A stretch of 64,000 bases of DNA from Bacillota bacterium (GCA_023413555.1 JAEZPG010000123.1:19355-83354); one strand, 5' to 3'; positions 1 through 9,738 are shown, counted from the first letter of the stretch. Made by a program: numbers and translations. The notes: generated from the letters alone by a model not told the origin.

Positions 1-1715
1 CACATATTTGCCTCTGGATCCTTCTTGGAGCCAATTACCTGTCCATCCTCTTTAAATCCACGGATGAAGCGGTCTCCCTCCCAACAATTGGTCTGGATGG
101 TATCTCCTAATTCCTTTTGTATTTGTTCCAAATAGGACACATATTCCTCATCCTTTTGTTCTATTGAAAAGCCTTTTAGTACTGTCATTGCATAGTAAAG
201 CTGGAAAGCCACAAAACTGGACTCACCTTTTTTACCAAGACGCAAGCAATCATTCCAATCCGCATGAAGACCAGCTGGCATCTTATGATCACCAAGACGA
301 TCCATAGAGAACTGAATGGCTCTCTTTAAATGATCATAAACAGTCCCTTCTTCCTTGTTGGCATAAGGAATCACCTCATTAATAAAGTCCTTGTCACCTG
401 TCTCGCTGATGTATTTGAAGATAGTAGGGAACAACCACAATGCATCATCAGCTCGGTAAGCAGGATGTCCTGTTGCCTGTGCATAGGATAAATCATCCGG
501 AGTATCTTCATAACCTGGGTTGTGTGTATATTTTACCAGTGGGAGCCCTCCACCATTATTCACCTGAGCAGAAAGCATAAATCTAATCTGTTCCTTCGCT
601 GCTTGTGGATCCAGGTGAATTACACCCTGAATATCCTGTACAGTATCTCTGTAACCATAACCATTACGTAGTCCACAGTAAGCAAAAGAGGCAGCTCTGG
701 ACCAGATAAAGGTCATAAAGCACTGATAGGCATTCCAAGTATTTATCATACTATTAAATTCCTTGCTAGGAGTATTTACCTGAAGGTTAGACAGTTTATT
801 ATGCCAATAATCCTTTAACTCCTGAAGCTCTTCCTCAATAACAGTAATATTAGCATATTGATCCATAATCTTCTGAGACTCTTCTTCATCATACTGTCCC
901 AAAATAAATGCAATGGTCTTTGTCTCACCAGGCTTAAGCTCCAGTCTGGTATGTAATGCTCCACATCCATTATTGTTATAATTTAATACGTTGTCACACT
1001 CTCCATTCTCCACAGCAATTGGATTTCCATAGCTACGATAGGAACCAAGAAAATGTGATTTATCTCCATTAAATGAAGCCACCTCGGAACCAACAAGACC
1101 TAAGAATCTCTCAATTCTTCCGCTTCCATTGCATTCCTTGGCACAATTTTCATTAATAACCTGTAAAACTTTATTTCCCTTAAAATAGGTACGCGTGATA
1201 AATAAACTATATTGCAGATTCACCTGATCATTCTCATAATTGGCCTCATTGGTAAACTCTGCATAAGAAAATGCTGATATCTTTCTTACCTGGTTTGTAG
1301 TATTCGTAACCTTTAAACGCCACACTTCATAGGTCTTATTCAGTGGCACATAATACAGAGCTTCCGAGCGAATTCCTGCATAGGTACTAATAATATTAGT
1401 ATAAGCTGTACCATGGTGGCACTCTGATTGATAGGTTTTTAATGATTTGCCTACAGGTTGCCAGGAAGCTGACCAATAATCAGAACTATCCTCATCTCTT
1501 AGGTACATATACCTCCCAGGTTTGTCCTCCTGATTAAAGATGTATCGAAGAACACGACCTTTTGCGCCACTCTTTACAAAGCTATATCCCCCTGCATTAT
1601 TGGAAATTATTGCACCATAGGCTGGAGATCCAAGATAATTGGCCCAAGGAGCAGGTGTGTCCGGTCTTGTAATAACATACTCCTTGTTTTTCTCATCAAA
1701 ATAACCATAATTCAT
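1..1715 (-). CDS. GH94 family glycoside phosphorylase, C-terminus cut by window edge
   Basis: The first about 571 residues of a cellobiose/chitobiose-phosphorylase-like enzyme; the gene runs off the left edge. GH94 enzymes split beta-linked disaccharides with inorganic phosphate to give sugar-1-phosphate. Visible family marks are an N-terminus MNYGYFDEKNKEYVI, the segment NGYGYRDTVQDIQGV, and HADWNDCLRLG near positions 240-290, which holds the general-acid Asp of the family. Start ATG at 1715 has an AGGGGAG site 7 bases upstream. No signal peptide is seen, so it is cytosolic. Substrate (cellobiose, laminaribiose, cellobionate or another beta-glucoside) cannot be settled from sequence. Confidence 0.85.
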   Translation of the reverse strand, partial: MNYGYFDEKNKEYVITRPDTPAPWANYLGSPAYGAIISNNAGGYSFVKSGAKGRVLRYIFNQEDKPGRYMYLRDEDSSDYWSASWQPVGKSLKTYQSECHHGTAYTNIISTYAGIRSEALYYVPLNKTYEVWRLKVTNTTNQVRKISAFSYAEFTNEANYENDQVNLQYSLFITRTYFKGNKVLQVINENCAKECNGSGRIERFLGLVGSEVASFNGDKSHFLGSYRSYGNPIAVENGECDNVLNYNNNGCGALHTRLELKPGETKTIAFILGQYDEEESQKIMDQYANITVIEEELQELKDYWHNKLSNLQVNTPSKEFNSMINTWNAYQCFMTFIWSRAASFAYCGLRNGYGYRDTVQDIQGVIHLDPQAAKEQIRFMLSAQVNNGGGLPLVKYTHNPGYEDTPDDLSYAQATGHPAYRADDALWLFPTIFKYISETGDKDFINEVIPYANKEEGTVYDHLKRAIQFSMDRLGDHKMPAGLHADWNDCLRLGKKGESSFVAFQLYYAMTVLKGFSIEQKDEEYVSYLEQIQKELGDTIQTNCWEGDRFIRGFKEDGQVIGSKKDPEANM

Positions 1716-1864
1716 ATTATTCTCCCCTTCTTTGAAAGATTTCTAGGCAAGATGAATAAGTATCTGCCCGTATTTCCTCTATTTTACACTCTATCTATGA
1801 TTATAAGATTAAAATAGCTGGGATAGATAGACAATGTTTTATATTACTATAAACATGTGTTATT

Positions 1865-2749
1865 TTATGACGTTTTACTACGTTTTATAATATCTTTAAG
1901 TTCCTTCACAGTAAATTCATAGGACTGATTACAGAAATGACAGTTGACCTCAATTGGTTTTCCATCCTCTATCATTTCCTGAATGTCTTTTCTACCGATG
2001 GATACTATGGCTTTCTCCACCCGTTCCTTTGAGCAGTTACAATGAAATCTGGTAGGTACCTTATCCATAATCTCAACACCAAATTCACCAAGCACATGGT
2101 CTAATATCTGTTCTGGCGTCATTTCCTGATCAAGTAAGGCCGTTATAGAGGTAATCTTTCCAATCTTCTTTTCAAGTTTTGTAATAACTTCTTCCTCTGC
2201 AAACGGAAGAAGCTGGATAATAAAGCCACCTGCTCTTCTTACCGTGTTGTCCTTATTCATCAGTACCCCCAATGCCACACTAGAAGGTACCTGCTCAGAG
2301 GTAGCAAAATAATAAGTGAGGTCCTCTGCAATTTCTCCACTTACCAGATGAGTTTGCCCGACATAAGGCTCCTTAAGACCCATATCTTTAATTACACTTA
2401 AAACCCCAAGATCTATTGCCTTACCAACGTCTAATTTTCCTTTGGAATTAGGTGGAAGCATTACCTCTGGGTGTACCACATACCCCTTTACATCTGCTTT
2501 TGCATCAGCAGTAATGGTAAGCCCTCCAATTGGCCCACTACATTTGATTTGAAGAGTAAGAATGTCCTTCTCTCCCTTCATCATGGTTCCCATCATGCTT
2601 CCTGCAGTAAGTAGTCTTCCCAAGGCCGCTGTAGCCACTGGACTAGTGTTGTGGGCTACTCTGGCTTCTTCTACCAAATCCCTTGTAGTACATGCAAATG
2701 CTCTAATCTGATTATGCGCTGCAGTTGCTCTCACTATATAATCTGACAT
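1865..2749 (-). CDS. hslO: Redox-regulated chaperone Hsp33
   Basis: A 294-residue cytosolic holdase that becomes active under oxidative and heat stress when its zinc centre is oxidised. The C-terminal zinc motif is complete: HCNCS near residues 237-241 and CHFC near 270-273 supply the four cysteines. Length matches the family. The start is an ATG behind GAAAGGA with 7-base spacing. It lies 24 bases beyond the end of the methyltransferase gene on the same strand, so the two are probably cotranscribed. Confidence 0.95.
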   Translation of the reverse strand: MSDYIVRATAAHNQIRAFACTTRDLVEEARVAHNTSPVATAALGRLLTAGSMMGTMMKGEKDILTLQIKCSGPIGGLTITADAKADVKGYVVHPEVMLPPNSKGKLDVGKAIDLGVLSVIKDMGLKEPYVGQTHLVSGEIAEDLTYYFATSEQVPSSVALGVLMNKDNTVRRAGGFIIQLLPFAEEEVITKLEKKIGKITSITALLDQEMTPEQILDHVLGEFGVEIMDKVPTRFHCNCSKERVEKAIVSIGRKDIQEMIEDGKPIEVNCHFCNQSYEFTVKELKDIIKRSKTS

Positions 2750-2773
2750 GTTAATTTCCTTTCTTTTTACAAC

Positions 2774-3586
2774 CTAAAGATAAAACTTATTATTCTGCTG
2801 TTGCTCTCTTGCAATGACATAGATTCTTTCACTATCCGGTTTTACTGCTTCTCTGGTAAAGGCATCAAAAGCCTCCACAAATTCCATCCCTGCTTCCTCT
2901 AGCAAACGGATTATAGTATCCATACTATATGCCTTCTGGTAGTGGGTTTCATCATATCGCTTAAAAAGGTCCTCTTCTTCACACTGTTCCTCAAGTTCCT
3001 TGTCTCTAACATAGATGGACAGAGAATATTCGTTGATTTCTTCCTCTTTGTAATAATAATTGTCCCAGATAAAACTAGAATCCTTACGGTTTTCTGCAAT
3101 GGTATTGTTAGCCAGAACCATCTCGTATTTATAGATGGTATTTAAATCAAAGATAAATAATCCTCTGGTATCAAGATAATTATTTACCAATTTAAATACT
3201 TTTAGTAAATCTTCCTCTGACATAATATAATTCATACTGTCACAAATGCTGACAACAGCTCTGACTGTCCCATATAGTTCAAATTCTCTCATATCCTGCA
3301 TAAGATATAAAATTGAAGCCCGTTTGTCCTCTTCCACGCTGTATTCTGCCTTTTTCTCCATGGCTATGGTTAACATATCTTCGGAATTATCAATTCCAAT
3401 CATGTCATATCCCTGCTCAGCTAGCTTCTCAGTAATATTACCAGTACCGCAACCTAATTCCAGCACAAGACCATCTAGTACTCCATATTCTTTCAATAAT
3501 CCTATCAGATAACGTGACCATTCTTCATAAGGTATATTGTCCATAAAACTGTCGTAAACCTGAGCAAAACCTGTATATGCCTGCAT
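2774..3586 (-). CDS. Class I SAM-dependent methyltransferase
   Basis: A 270-residue Rossmann-fold methyltransferase. Motif I reads VLELGCGTGNITE, followed by an acidic loop (GIDNSEDML) that should bind SAM, and DLNTIYKYE further on. The substrate is unknown; proteins of this make-up next to housekeeping genes are usually annotated only as methyltransferases. An in-frame ATG exists at 3685, but the ATG at 3586 is preferred because AAGGAGGACC stands directly before it and the protein then begins MQAYTGFAQVYDSFM, the normal family start. Confidence 0.85.
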   Translation of the reverse strand: MQAYTGFAQVYDSFMDNIPYEEWSRYLIGLLKEYGVLDGLVLELGCGTGNITEKLAEQGYDMIGIDNSEDMLTIAMEKKAEYSVEEDKRASILYLMQDMREFELYGTVRAVVSICDSMNYIMSEEDLLKVFKLVNNYLDTRGLFIFDLNTIYKYEMVLANNTIAENRKDSSFIWDNYYYKEEEINEYSLSIYVRDKELEEQCEEEDLFKRYDETHYQKAYSMDTIIRLLEEAGMEFVEAFDAFTREAVKPDSERIYVIAREQQQNNKFYL

Positions 3587-3736
3587 ATAAGGTCCTCCTT
3601 TTATATGATTATACTTACTACTAGTTTGTACAAATAAACTCGTTTTGTATCTCTTCGATTGTAACATGATATGTATATTTTTCAAGTATATAATAGGACA
3701 GGATTTCAGGCATACATACGAAGGCCTACACTACTA

Positions 3737-3794
3737 AATAACAAGAAAACCCCAAAAGCATAGCAATTTAAACTTTTGGGGTATTCCTGTTATT
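3737..3794 (-). terminator. Hairpin downstream of xylB
   Basis: Inner arms ACCCCAAAAG (3749-3758) and CTTTTGGGGT (3773-3782) pair perfectly, and outer arms AATAACA/TGTTATT (3737-3743, 3788-3794) extend the stem. It sits just past the xylB stop. The uridine tract is poor on both strands, so it may be a weak terminator or a 3' stabilising structure. Confidence 0.55.
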
Positions 3795-3836
3795 CCAAAG
3801 GAGTGATGAGAAACAAAAAAAAGATAATAAGCGTGA

Positions 3837-5309
3837 TTAGTCAGCCATCTTCTTATACATATCCTTAAGTGCAGGATATAATCCTCTGAAGACTTCATAT
3901 TTCTTGTTGTAAAGTTCTACAATTTCAGAATCTTGTTCTGTAGTACTTACAATCTGAATTAATTTGTCAGTTGCTTCTTTTACAGAGTTATAAACTCCAC
4001 AACCAACTGCAGCCAATATTGCTGCACCAAAAGCAGGGCCTTCCTCAGAATTCACTTTGTCAACTTTTACATCTAGAATGTTAGCTACAATCTTGCACCA
4101 TAATGGGCTCTTTGCGCCACCACCTAGAATACGAACTCTCTCTATCTTCATACCAAGAGACTTGGTAATCTCAAAAGCATCTCTTAATGCAAAGGTAACT
4201 CCCTCTAATACAGCCTGAGTCATATCCTCTCTGGAAGTATCAAGTGTCATGCCTATAAAAGCACCTCTGGCGTTTGGATCATTATGAGGAGTTCTTTCTC
4301 CCATGAGGTATGGAAGGAAGAATACATTATTCTCTCCTAATTTGGTAATGCCCTGTTGTTCTTCCCCATATTGTTTGGTGCGAATAATGTCATCCATCCA
4401 CCATTTATTACAGGAAGCTGCGCTAAGCATACATCCTAGATAATGATAGTTGCCATCTGCATGAGCAAAGGAATGAAGTGCATTGTTATCATCTACTGCA
4501 AACTCTTTGGTAGCAATAAATACGGTACCAGAAGTACCAAGAGAAAGACTACACATTCCATGTCCAACTGTGCCATTACCAACTGCAGCCACAGCATTAT
4601 CTCCACCGCCTGCAATAATCTTAACAGAAGAAGGAATACCAAGTTCTTTGGCAATCTCTTCTTTAATAGTACCTACTGGCTGATAGCTCTCAAATACCTT
4701 AGCTAACTGACTTTCCTTCAGTCCAACAATCTCTAACATTTCTTTGGACCAGCATTTATGCTGTACATCAAATAAAAGCATACCAGATGCATCACTGACG
4801 TCGGTACAATGTACGCCAGATAATTTATAAGCAAGATAATCCTTAGGTAACATCAATTTACAAATCTTATTATAATTCTCAGGTTCATGCTTCTTCACCC
4901 ACATTACCTTAGGTGCAGTAAAGCCGGTCAAAGCCATATTGGCTGTGTACTCAGATATCTTCTTTCTTCCAATAACGTTATTTAAGTAATCACATTCTTC
5001 TGTGGTTCTACCGTCGTTCCATAGAATTGCAGGTCGAATCACTTGATCCTTGTCATCTAATATAACCATTCCATGCATCTGACCACTGAAGCTGATTCCA
5101 GCTACTTGAGAGCGGTCACAATCAGAAAGTAATTCTTGCAAAGCATCTTTGGTTTGTTCATACCAGTCAGAAGGGTTCTGTTCAGACCAGCCTGGTTTTG
5201 GGAAGTACAAAGGATACTCTCTTACAGCAATCTTTTGAATTTCTCCCTTTTCATCCATAAGCAAAAGCTTTACTGAGGATGTTCCAAGATCTATACCGAT
5301 AAATAACAT
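3837..5309 (-). CDS. xylB: Xylulokinase
   Basis: A 490-residue FGGY-family kinase that phosphorylates D-xylulose with ATP to xylulose-5-phosphate. The N-terminal phosphate-1 motif reads FIGIDLGTSSVKLLL; the family elements GQMHGMV, GGGDNAVAAVGNG and RILGGGAKSPLWCKI appear in order. Length is normal. It follows xylA on the same strand with a 105-base gap that holds a hairpin, and so is read from the XylR-controlled xylA promoter. The start has AAAGGA about 9 bases upstream. Confidence 0.95.
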   Translation of the reverse strand: MLFIGIDLGTSSVKLLLMDEKGEIQKIAVREYPLYFPKPGWSEQNPSDWYEQTKDALQELLSDCDRSQVAGISFSGQMHGMVILDDKDQVIRPAILWNDGRTTEECDYLNNVIGRKKISEYTANMALTGFTAPKVMWVKKHEPENYNKICKLMLPKDYLAYKLSGVHCTDVSDASGMLLFDVQHKCWSKEMLEIVGLKESQLAKVFESYQPVGTIKEEIAKELGIPSSVKIIAGGGDNAVAAVGNGTVGHGMCSLSLGTSGTVFIATKEFAVDDNNALHSFAHADGNYHYLGCMLSAASCNKWWMDDIIRTKQYGEEQQGITKLGENNVFFLPYLMGERTPHNDPNARGAFIGMTLDTSREDMTQAVLEGVTFALRDAFEITKSLGMKIERVRILGGGAKSPLWCKIVANILDVKVDKVNSEEGPAFGAAILAAVGCGVYNSVKEATDKLIQIVSTTEQDSEIVELYNKKYEVFRGLYPALKDMYKKMAD

Positions 5310-5334
5310 ACAAACAATCCTTTCTTTCGAGGAA

Positions 5335-5375
5335 AAAGCTTATCCAGCCAAACTTGATTGTACTGAATAAGCTTT
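5335..5375 (-). other. Intercistronic hairpin between xylA and xylB
   Basis: AAAGCTTAT (5335-5343) and ATAAGCTTT (5367-5375) form a perfect 9-bp stem around a 23-base loop. There is no clear uridine run, so a processing or stabilising element that sets the xylA:xylB ratio is as likely as partial termination. Confidence 0.45.
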
Positions 5376-5414
5376 ACCCTAATTTTATAATTTAGGGAAT
5401 CGCAATTCTCTGTT

Positions 5415-6728
5415 TTATAATTCTATTATGTACTGGTTCAATATTGCCTCTAACATCTCCTGACGTCCAGATACATTAGGAGTAATACCATTCTCCATAG
5501 CATAAGCTTCTAAATCCTCAAAGCCAACCTTGCCATCTATAATATCTTTACCAAGTCCCTCTGAATAGCTTGCATAACGTTTTGCGATAAAGTCAGTAAA
5601 TACCTTATCCTCAAGTAATTTTGCAGCTACCCTTAAGCCCTTAGCAAAGGTATCCATACCAGCGATATAAGCATAGAACAAATCAGAATCCTCAAAAGAT
5701 CCACGTCTAACCTTTGAGTCAAAGTTTAAACCACCTTTAGTAAATCCACCAGCCTGCAAAATCTCATACATAGCAAGGGTAGTATCATAAACATTAGTTG
5801 GGAATTGATCAGTATCCCATCCTAACATCAAATCACCCTGGTTAGCATCTACACTACCTAATACCCCATTAATACGGCATTGATTTAACTCATGCTGGAA
5901 GGTGTGCATAGCAAGTGTTGCATGATTAGCTTCAATATTTAGTTTAAAATATGGTAATAAATCATACTTTCGTAAGAATGATAATACAGTAGCAGTATCA
6001 AAATCATATTGATGTTTGGTTGGTTCCTTTGGTTTTGGTTCAATTAAGAATTGTCCAGTAAATCCAATCTTCTTCGCATAATCAACAGCCATATGCATAA
6101 ATCTCGCCATGTTGTCTAACTCTAAACCAGTATCGGTGTTAAGAAGAGTCTCATAACCTTCTCTTCCACCCCAGAATACATAGTTCTCACCACCGAGCTC
6201 CTTAGTGATTTCCATTGCTTTCTTTACTTGAGCTGCTGCATAAGCAAATACTGTTGCATTACAGGAGGTACTTGCACCATGAACGAATCTTGGATTACTA
6301 AATGCGTTAGTGGTTCCCCATAAACATTTGATTCCAGTACGAGCCATCTCTTCTTTGATAACTCCTACAATAACATCCAAGCGTTCATTAGTCTCTTTCA
6401 AATCCTTGCCTTCTGGAGCAATATCTCTGTCATGAAAACAGAAATAAGGTATCTGCATCTTCTCCATAAATTCGAAAGCAGCATGAACTCTGTTAATAGC
6501 AACTTCCATAGGATCCGCTTGATCCCAATCACGCTTCATAGTAGCCTGACCAAATGGGTCAACACCCATTGCTGTAAAGGTGTGCCAGTAGGACATAGCA
6601 AAACGTAACTGTTCTTTCATGGTCTTGCCCATAATCACTTCATCCGGATTATAGTATTTAAAAGCAAGTGGATTCGTACTCTTTGGTCCCTCGTACACAA
6701 CTTTTGGCATATCTTTGAAAAAACTCAT
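5415..6728 (-). CDS. xylA: Xylose isomerase
   Basis: A 437-residue class II xylose isomerase that converts D-xylose to D-xylulose with two divalent metals. The catalytic His/Asp pair is in CFHDRDIAPEG (His99, Asp102); metal and substrate segments FWGGREGYETLL, IEPKPKEPTKHQYDFD, NIEANHATLA and GSVDANQGD are intact. AGGAGG stands about 9 bases before the ATG. The gene leads the xylA-xylB operon and is divergent from xylR; a TTGACA/TATATT promoter and a XylR-type operator lie directly upstream, so xylose induction by relief of repression is expected. Confidence 0.97.
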   Translation of the reverse strand: MSFFKDMPKVVYEGPKSTNPLAFKYYNPDEVIMGKTMKEQLRFAMSYWHTFTAMGVDPFGQATMKRDWDQADPMEVAINRVHAAFEFMEKMQIPYFCFHDRDIAPEGKDLKETNERLDVIVGVIKEEMARTGIKCLWGTTNAFSNPRFVHGASTSCNATVFAYAAAQVKKAMEITKELGGENYVFWGGREGYETLLNTDTGLELDNMARFMHMAVDYAKKIGFTGQFLIEPKPKEPTKHQYDFDTATVLSFLRKYDLLPYFKLNIEANHATLAMHTFQHELNQCRINGVLGSVDANQGDLMLGWDTDQFPTNVYDTTLAMYEILQAGGFTKGGLNFDSKVRRGSFEDSDLFYAYIAGMDTFAKGLRVAAKLLEDKVFTDFIAKRYASYSEGLGKDIIDGKVGFEDLEAYAMENGITPNVSGRQEMLEAILNQYIIEL

Positions 6729-6746
6729 ATTATCAACCTCCTATTA

Positions 6747-6761
6747 GTTTAGTGAATAAAC
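6747..6761. promoter_or_regulatory. XylR operator at the xylA promoter
   Basis: Palindrome GTTTA-N5-TAAAC lying just downstream of the predicted xylA transcription start and upstream of its ribosome binding site. A second copy with the same half-sites and spacer stands at the xylR promoter. Position fits a classical repressor site. Confidence 0.75.
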
Positions 6762-6772
6762 AATGTAACCTT

Positions 6773-6801
6773 AATATATCAAGTTTTCTAGATAATGTCA
6801 A
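6773..6801 (-). promoter_or_regulatory. xylA promoter
   Basis: Read on the minus strand: perfect -35 TTGACA (6796-6801), 17-base spacer, -10 TATATT (6773-6778). The start should fall near 6766, so the operator at 6747-6761 overlaps the first transcribed bases. Confidence 0.8.
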
Positions 6802-6914
6802 CGTATTTTTAAATATTTTACAAAGAATTCAGGACTTGAACCTGTAACTCATGTACATATTGTCTCATTTATGTATATTATACGTGATTTTTTCATACGA
6901 TTTATAGAAAAATC

Positions 6915-6943
6915 TTTCAAACAAAACAGGAATATGGTATCCT
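6915..6943 (+). promoter_or_regulatory. xylR promoter candidate
   Basis: TTTCAA (6915-6920), 17-base spacer, TATCCT (6938-6943). The predicted start near 6950 is immediately followed by the second operator, which would make xylR self-repressing. Confidence 0.5.
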
Positions 6944-6951
6944 ATAGATAT

Positions 6952-6966
6952 GTTTATTAATTAAAC
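6952..6966. promoter_or_regulatory. XylR operator at the xylR promoter
   Basis: GTTTATTAATTAAAC: the same GTTTA-N5-TAAAC palindrome as at xylA, 205 bases away. Both are flanked by CTAA on the TAAAC-type arm in one orientation or the other (TTAGTTTA at xylA, TAAACTAA here). Confidence 0.7.
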
Positions 6967-6996
6967 TAACTATTTACAAGAAAGGTTCGGTAATTA

Positions 6997-8166
6997 ATGA
7001 TTATTGGCAGTAAAGAGCTCATACGTGATATTAATAGCAATTTGGTTCTAGAGACTATAATTGATAAAAGCCCTCTCTCCCGGGCTACGCTTTCAAAAGA
7101 GTTAGGCTTAACAAAAGCAACCATTTCAACCATCGTACAAGACTTAATAGACCGTCAACTGGTCATCGAAATTGGTAGTGACAATACAGACCTCGGTAGA
7201 AAACCTATACTACTTACCTACAACAAGCAAGCTGGGTATGCTCTTTGTATTGATATTCAACCAGACCACTGTTCTACTATACTAAGTAATCTACAGGCTG
7301 ATATTATAAAGCAAGACACTATTGTTACTCCTGAAAGACCAGAGGATCTTCCGGATGCCCTGATAGAATATGTAAGAGAGTTATTATCTAACCTTGCAAC
7401 CTCTCACTATGGGTTGGTTGGCATTACATTAAGTGTTCATGGAGTCACTTACGACAATCATGTAAAGTTTGCCCCTTACTATGATTTATCAGGTACCCAT
7501 CTAATTAGTAAGATGGAGGGACAATTAGGTATTTCAACCTATTTAGAAAATGAAGCAAATCTCTCAGCTATGGGAGAAAGCTGTATGGTCTATGACAATG
7601 CCAATTTAGCTTCCATCAGTGTTCATTCTGGTATTGGGCTTGGACTGATTATGAATAATCACCTGGTGAAGGGATATAAGGGCTATGCTGGTGAAGTTGG
7701 GCATACCATCATTGATATAGATGGACGTCCTTGCCCATGTGGGAACCATGGCTGTTTTGAACAGTACGTATCAGAGAAAGCATTATTGAAGGAATTCGCA
7801 ACCAGAAAGGGAAAGAGCCGTGCCTACTTTGAGGATTTTATAGAGGCTTATGATAGTAAGGATCCAGACGCAAAAGCAATTGTTGACTTATTTGTAAAAT
7901 ACATGTCGGTAGGATTGAATAATATTCTCAATTCTTATAACCCAGAAATAATTATTATCAATAGTTCCTTTACATCCCGATATCCAATGCTGACTGAGGA
8001 AATCATCACAATGCTATCTAGTAAAATGAACAATTACAGTTCTATACTGCCCTCCACCTTGCATGGTAAGTCCTCTTTACTGGGAGGTCTCTGCATGGCA
8101 ATTAAGAACTTTTTAGGTATTAAGTACCTGAAGATGCATAACTGCTTTGACGTAAAGAAGATATAA
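6997..8166 (+). CDS. xylR: ROK-family transcriptional repressor of xylose genes
   Basis: A 389-residue protein with an N-terminal winged helix (SRATLSKELGLTKATISTI, about residues 28-46) and a C-terminal ROK sugar-kinase-like domain carrying the zinc cluster CPCGNHGC near residue 246. XylR-type ROK proteins bind xylose and leave their operators. Assignment rests on the divergent xylA and the two shared palindromes. The ATG follows GAAAGG. The kinase function is probably lost, as is usual in this regulator branch. Confidence 0.88.
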   Translation: MIIGSKELIRDINSNLVLETIIDKSPLSRATLSKELGLTKATISTIVQDLIDRQLVIEIGSDNTDLGRKPILLTYNKQAGYALCIDIQPDHCSTILSNLQADIIKQDTIVTPERPEDLPDALIEYVRELLSNLATSHYGLVGITLSVHGVTYDNHVKFAPYYDLSGTHLISKMEGQLGISTYLENEANLSAMGESCMVYDNANLASISVHSGIGLGLIMNNHLVKGYKGYAGEVGHTIIDIDGRPCPCGNHGCFEQYVSEKALLKEFATRKGKSRAYFEDFIEAYDSKDPDAKAIVDLFVKYMSVGLNNILNSYNPEIIIINSSFTSRYPMLTEEIITMLSSKMNNYSSILPSTLHGKSSLLGGLCMAIKNFLGIKYLKMHNCFDVKKI

Positions 8167-8173
8167 TTATCTT

Positions 8174-8218
8174 ACCGGAGATGGACAAGTTGAATACTAT
8201 CAAATGTCCATTTCTGGT
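8174..8218. terminator. Shared terminator of convergent xylR and mocR genes
   Basis: ATGGACA (8181-8187) pairs with TGTCCAT (8205-8211), with weaker flanking pairs. It overlaps the stop region of the MocR gene and lies just after xylR, where both transcripts must end. Confidence 0.5.
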
Positions 8219-9621
8219 ATATATTCTATAATAATATTCTTAATCACTTCCAAACCTCTTAAAAGCGATTCTATCTCCATTCCAGTATACCCCATAATAA
8301 TCTGATTTTTATGGTTTCCCTTTTGTATTGTATGACGTTCCACTGGAACCACATAAACACCAGCCTGAAAGAGTTGATTGATCATTTCTTCCGAAAAGAT
8401 TGCCTTATCAAATTCTACTATTACATGCATCCCCGCCTCTGCACCATGTATCTGAATCATTTCACCAAACATAGCATCCATCTTTTCTAACAATATATCA
8501 TGCCTTTTCCGATACTCCTTTTTCATGTGTCGAATATGTCTCTCTAATTCTCCACTTTCTATAAAATGCATTAATGCCAGTTGATAAATAGAATTGGAAT
8601 GGTGATCTGCCAATCGTTTCAGCTCACGTATCTTACTAACAAGCTGTTCTGGTACAACCAGATAGCCTAATCGAATGGAAGGAAACATGACTTTACTAAA
8701 GGTTCCAACATAAATCACATGCTCACTATCCAGTTCAAACAATGAATTAACTGGAGGGCTATCGTAGGTAAAAATGCTGTCATATTCATCTTCCAGAATA
8801 TAAGCTCCAGTTTTTCTGGCAAACTCCACCAAAGCGATTCGCCTCTTAAATGGAAGAATCCCTCCCATGGGAAATTGATGACTTGGTGTTACAAAGATTA
8901 AATCCGGTTTTTCTTCACTTGGAAATTGCTCAGGCCGGATGCCTTGTTGATCTACCTCAAAAGGGATTATGTTGTCTGTGTGGTATGAAAAAATCTGCTT
9001 TACATTGAAGTTAGATGGATCCTCTATCCAAACTTCACTTTTGGATGATAGAAGGCATTTGGCAACTAGAGACAAACCTTGCTTCGCTCCAGAAGTAATA
9101 ATAATCTGTTGGGGAGAACAGGCAATCCCCCTTGTCTTTTTCAGGTAATCACACAGTACCTCACGTAATTCAGGTCGCCCTTGGGGGTCATCATAACCAA
9201 GAGCAGATATTGGGGCCTCCAAAAAAACACGTGAAACTGCTCGATTCCATTTTGCCCGCGGAAATAAACTAATAGCAGGTAGTCCACTATCATAATTGAT
9301 GATATCGTCTGTAATAACAAGATCAGTTAGGGAAGCTGTTTGCTGATTTTTTATAGGCACAATTTTCACTGTGCTATGTACACTGGGAGAGACATAAAAA
9401 CCAGATCCGGCGACACTGTAAACCACACCCTCTGCTACCAGCATATCATAGGCGGATAGTACCGTATTCCTTGCAACAGATAAATTCTGGCATAATTCGC
9501 GAGAGGAAGGTAGCGCCTCCCCAGCTAATAGTTCTCCTAACAATATTTTTTCTCGCATTGCACTATAAATTTGTGTTACATAGGAACGTTTTTTCGTTTT
9601 ATCAAAATTAAGATATATCAT
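8200..9621 (-). CDS. MocR/GabR-type regulator: GntR winged helix fused to aminotransferase-like domain
   Basis: About 473 residues. The N-terminal GntR helix-turn-helix includes LPSSRELCQNLSVARNTV; the rest is a class I aminotransferase fold with the PLP-binding Lys in YVGTFSKVMFPSIRLG. Such regulators sense amino acids, GABA or vitamin B6 through the PLP domain. The start at 9621 is preferred over 9627 since GAGG is then 6 bases away. Divergent from an EamA transporter with an ACCAC-N6-GTGGT palindrome between them, so it most likely controls that transporter. The effector is unknown. Confidence 0.88.
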   Translation of the reverse strand: MIYLNFDKTKKRSYVTQIYSAMREKILLGELLAGEALPSSRELCQNLSVARNTVLSAYDMLVAEGVVYSVAGSGFYVSPSVHSTVKIVPIKNQQTASLTDLVITDDIINYDSGLPAISLFPRAKWNRAVSRVFLEAPISALGYDDPQGRPELREVLCDYLKKTRGIACSPQQIIITSGAKQGLSLVAKCLLSSKSEVWIEDPSNFNVKQIFSYHTDNIIPFEVDQQGIRPEQFPSEEKPDLIFVTPSHQFPMGGILPFKRRIALVEFARKTGAYILEDEYDSIFTYDSPPVNSLFELDSEHVIYVGTFSKVMFPSIRLGYLVVPEQLVSKIRELKRLADHHSNSIYQLALMHFIESGELERHIRHMKKEYRKRHDILLEKMDAMFGEMIQIHGAEAGMHVIVEFDKAIFSEEMINQLFQAGVYVVPVERHTIQKGNHKNQIIMGYTGMEIESLLRGLEVIKNIIIEYIPEMDI

Positions 9622-9674
9622 AATCATCCTCTAACTGGCTCATTAAAAATAACATATAATTGTGTCTTTTCTAT

Positions 9675-9690
9675 ACCACTAATATGTGGT
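9675..9690. promoter_or_regulatory. Palindrome between mocR and eamA, candidate operator
   Basis: ACCAC (9675-9679), six bases, GTGGT (9686-9690), located in the 117-base divergent intergenic region among promoter-like A/T boxes. It is the only clear inverted repeat there. Confidence 0.4.
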
Positions 9691-9738
9691 TACATTATAT
9701 CGTAACAAAATGATTAGCACAAGTAAGAAGGTATACTT

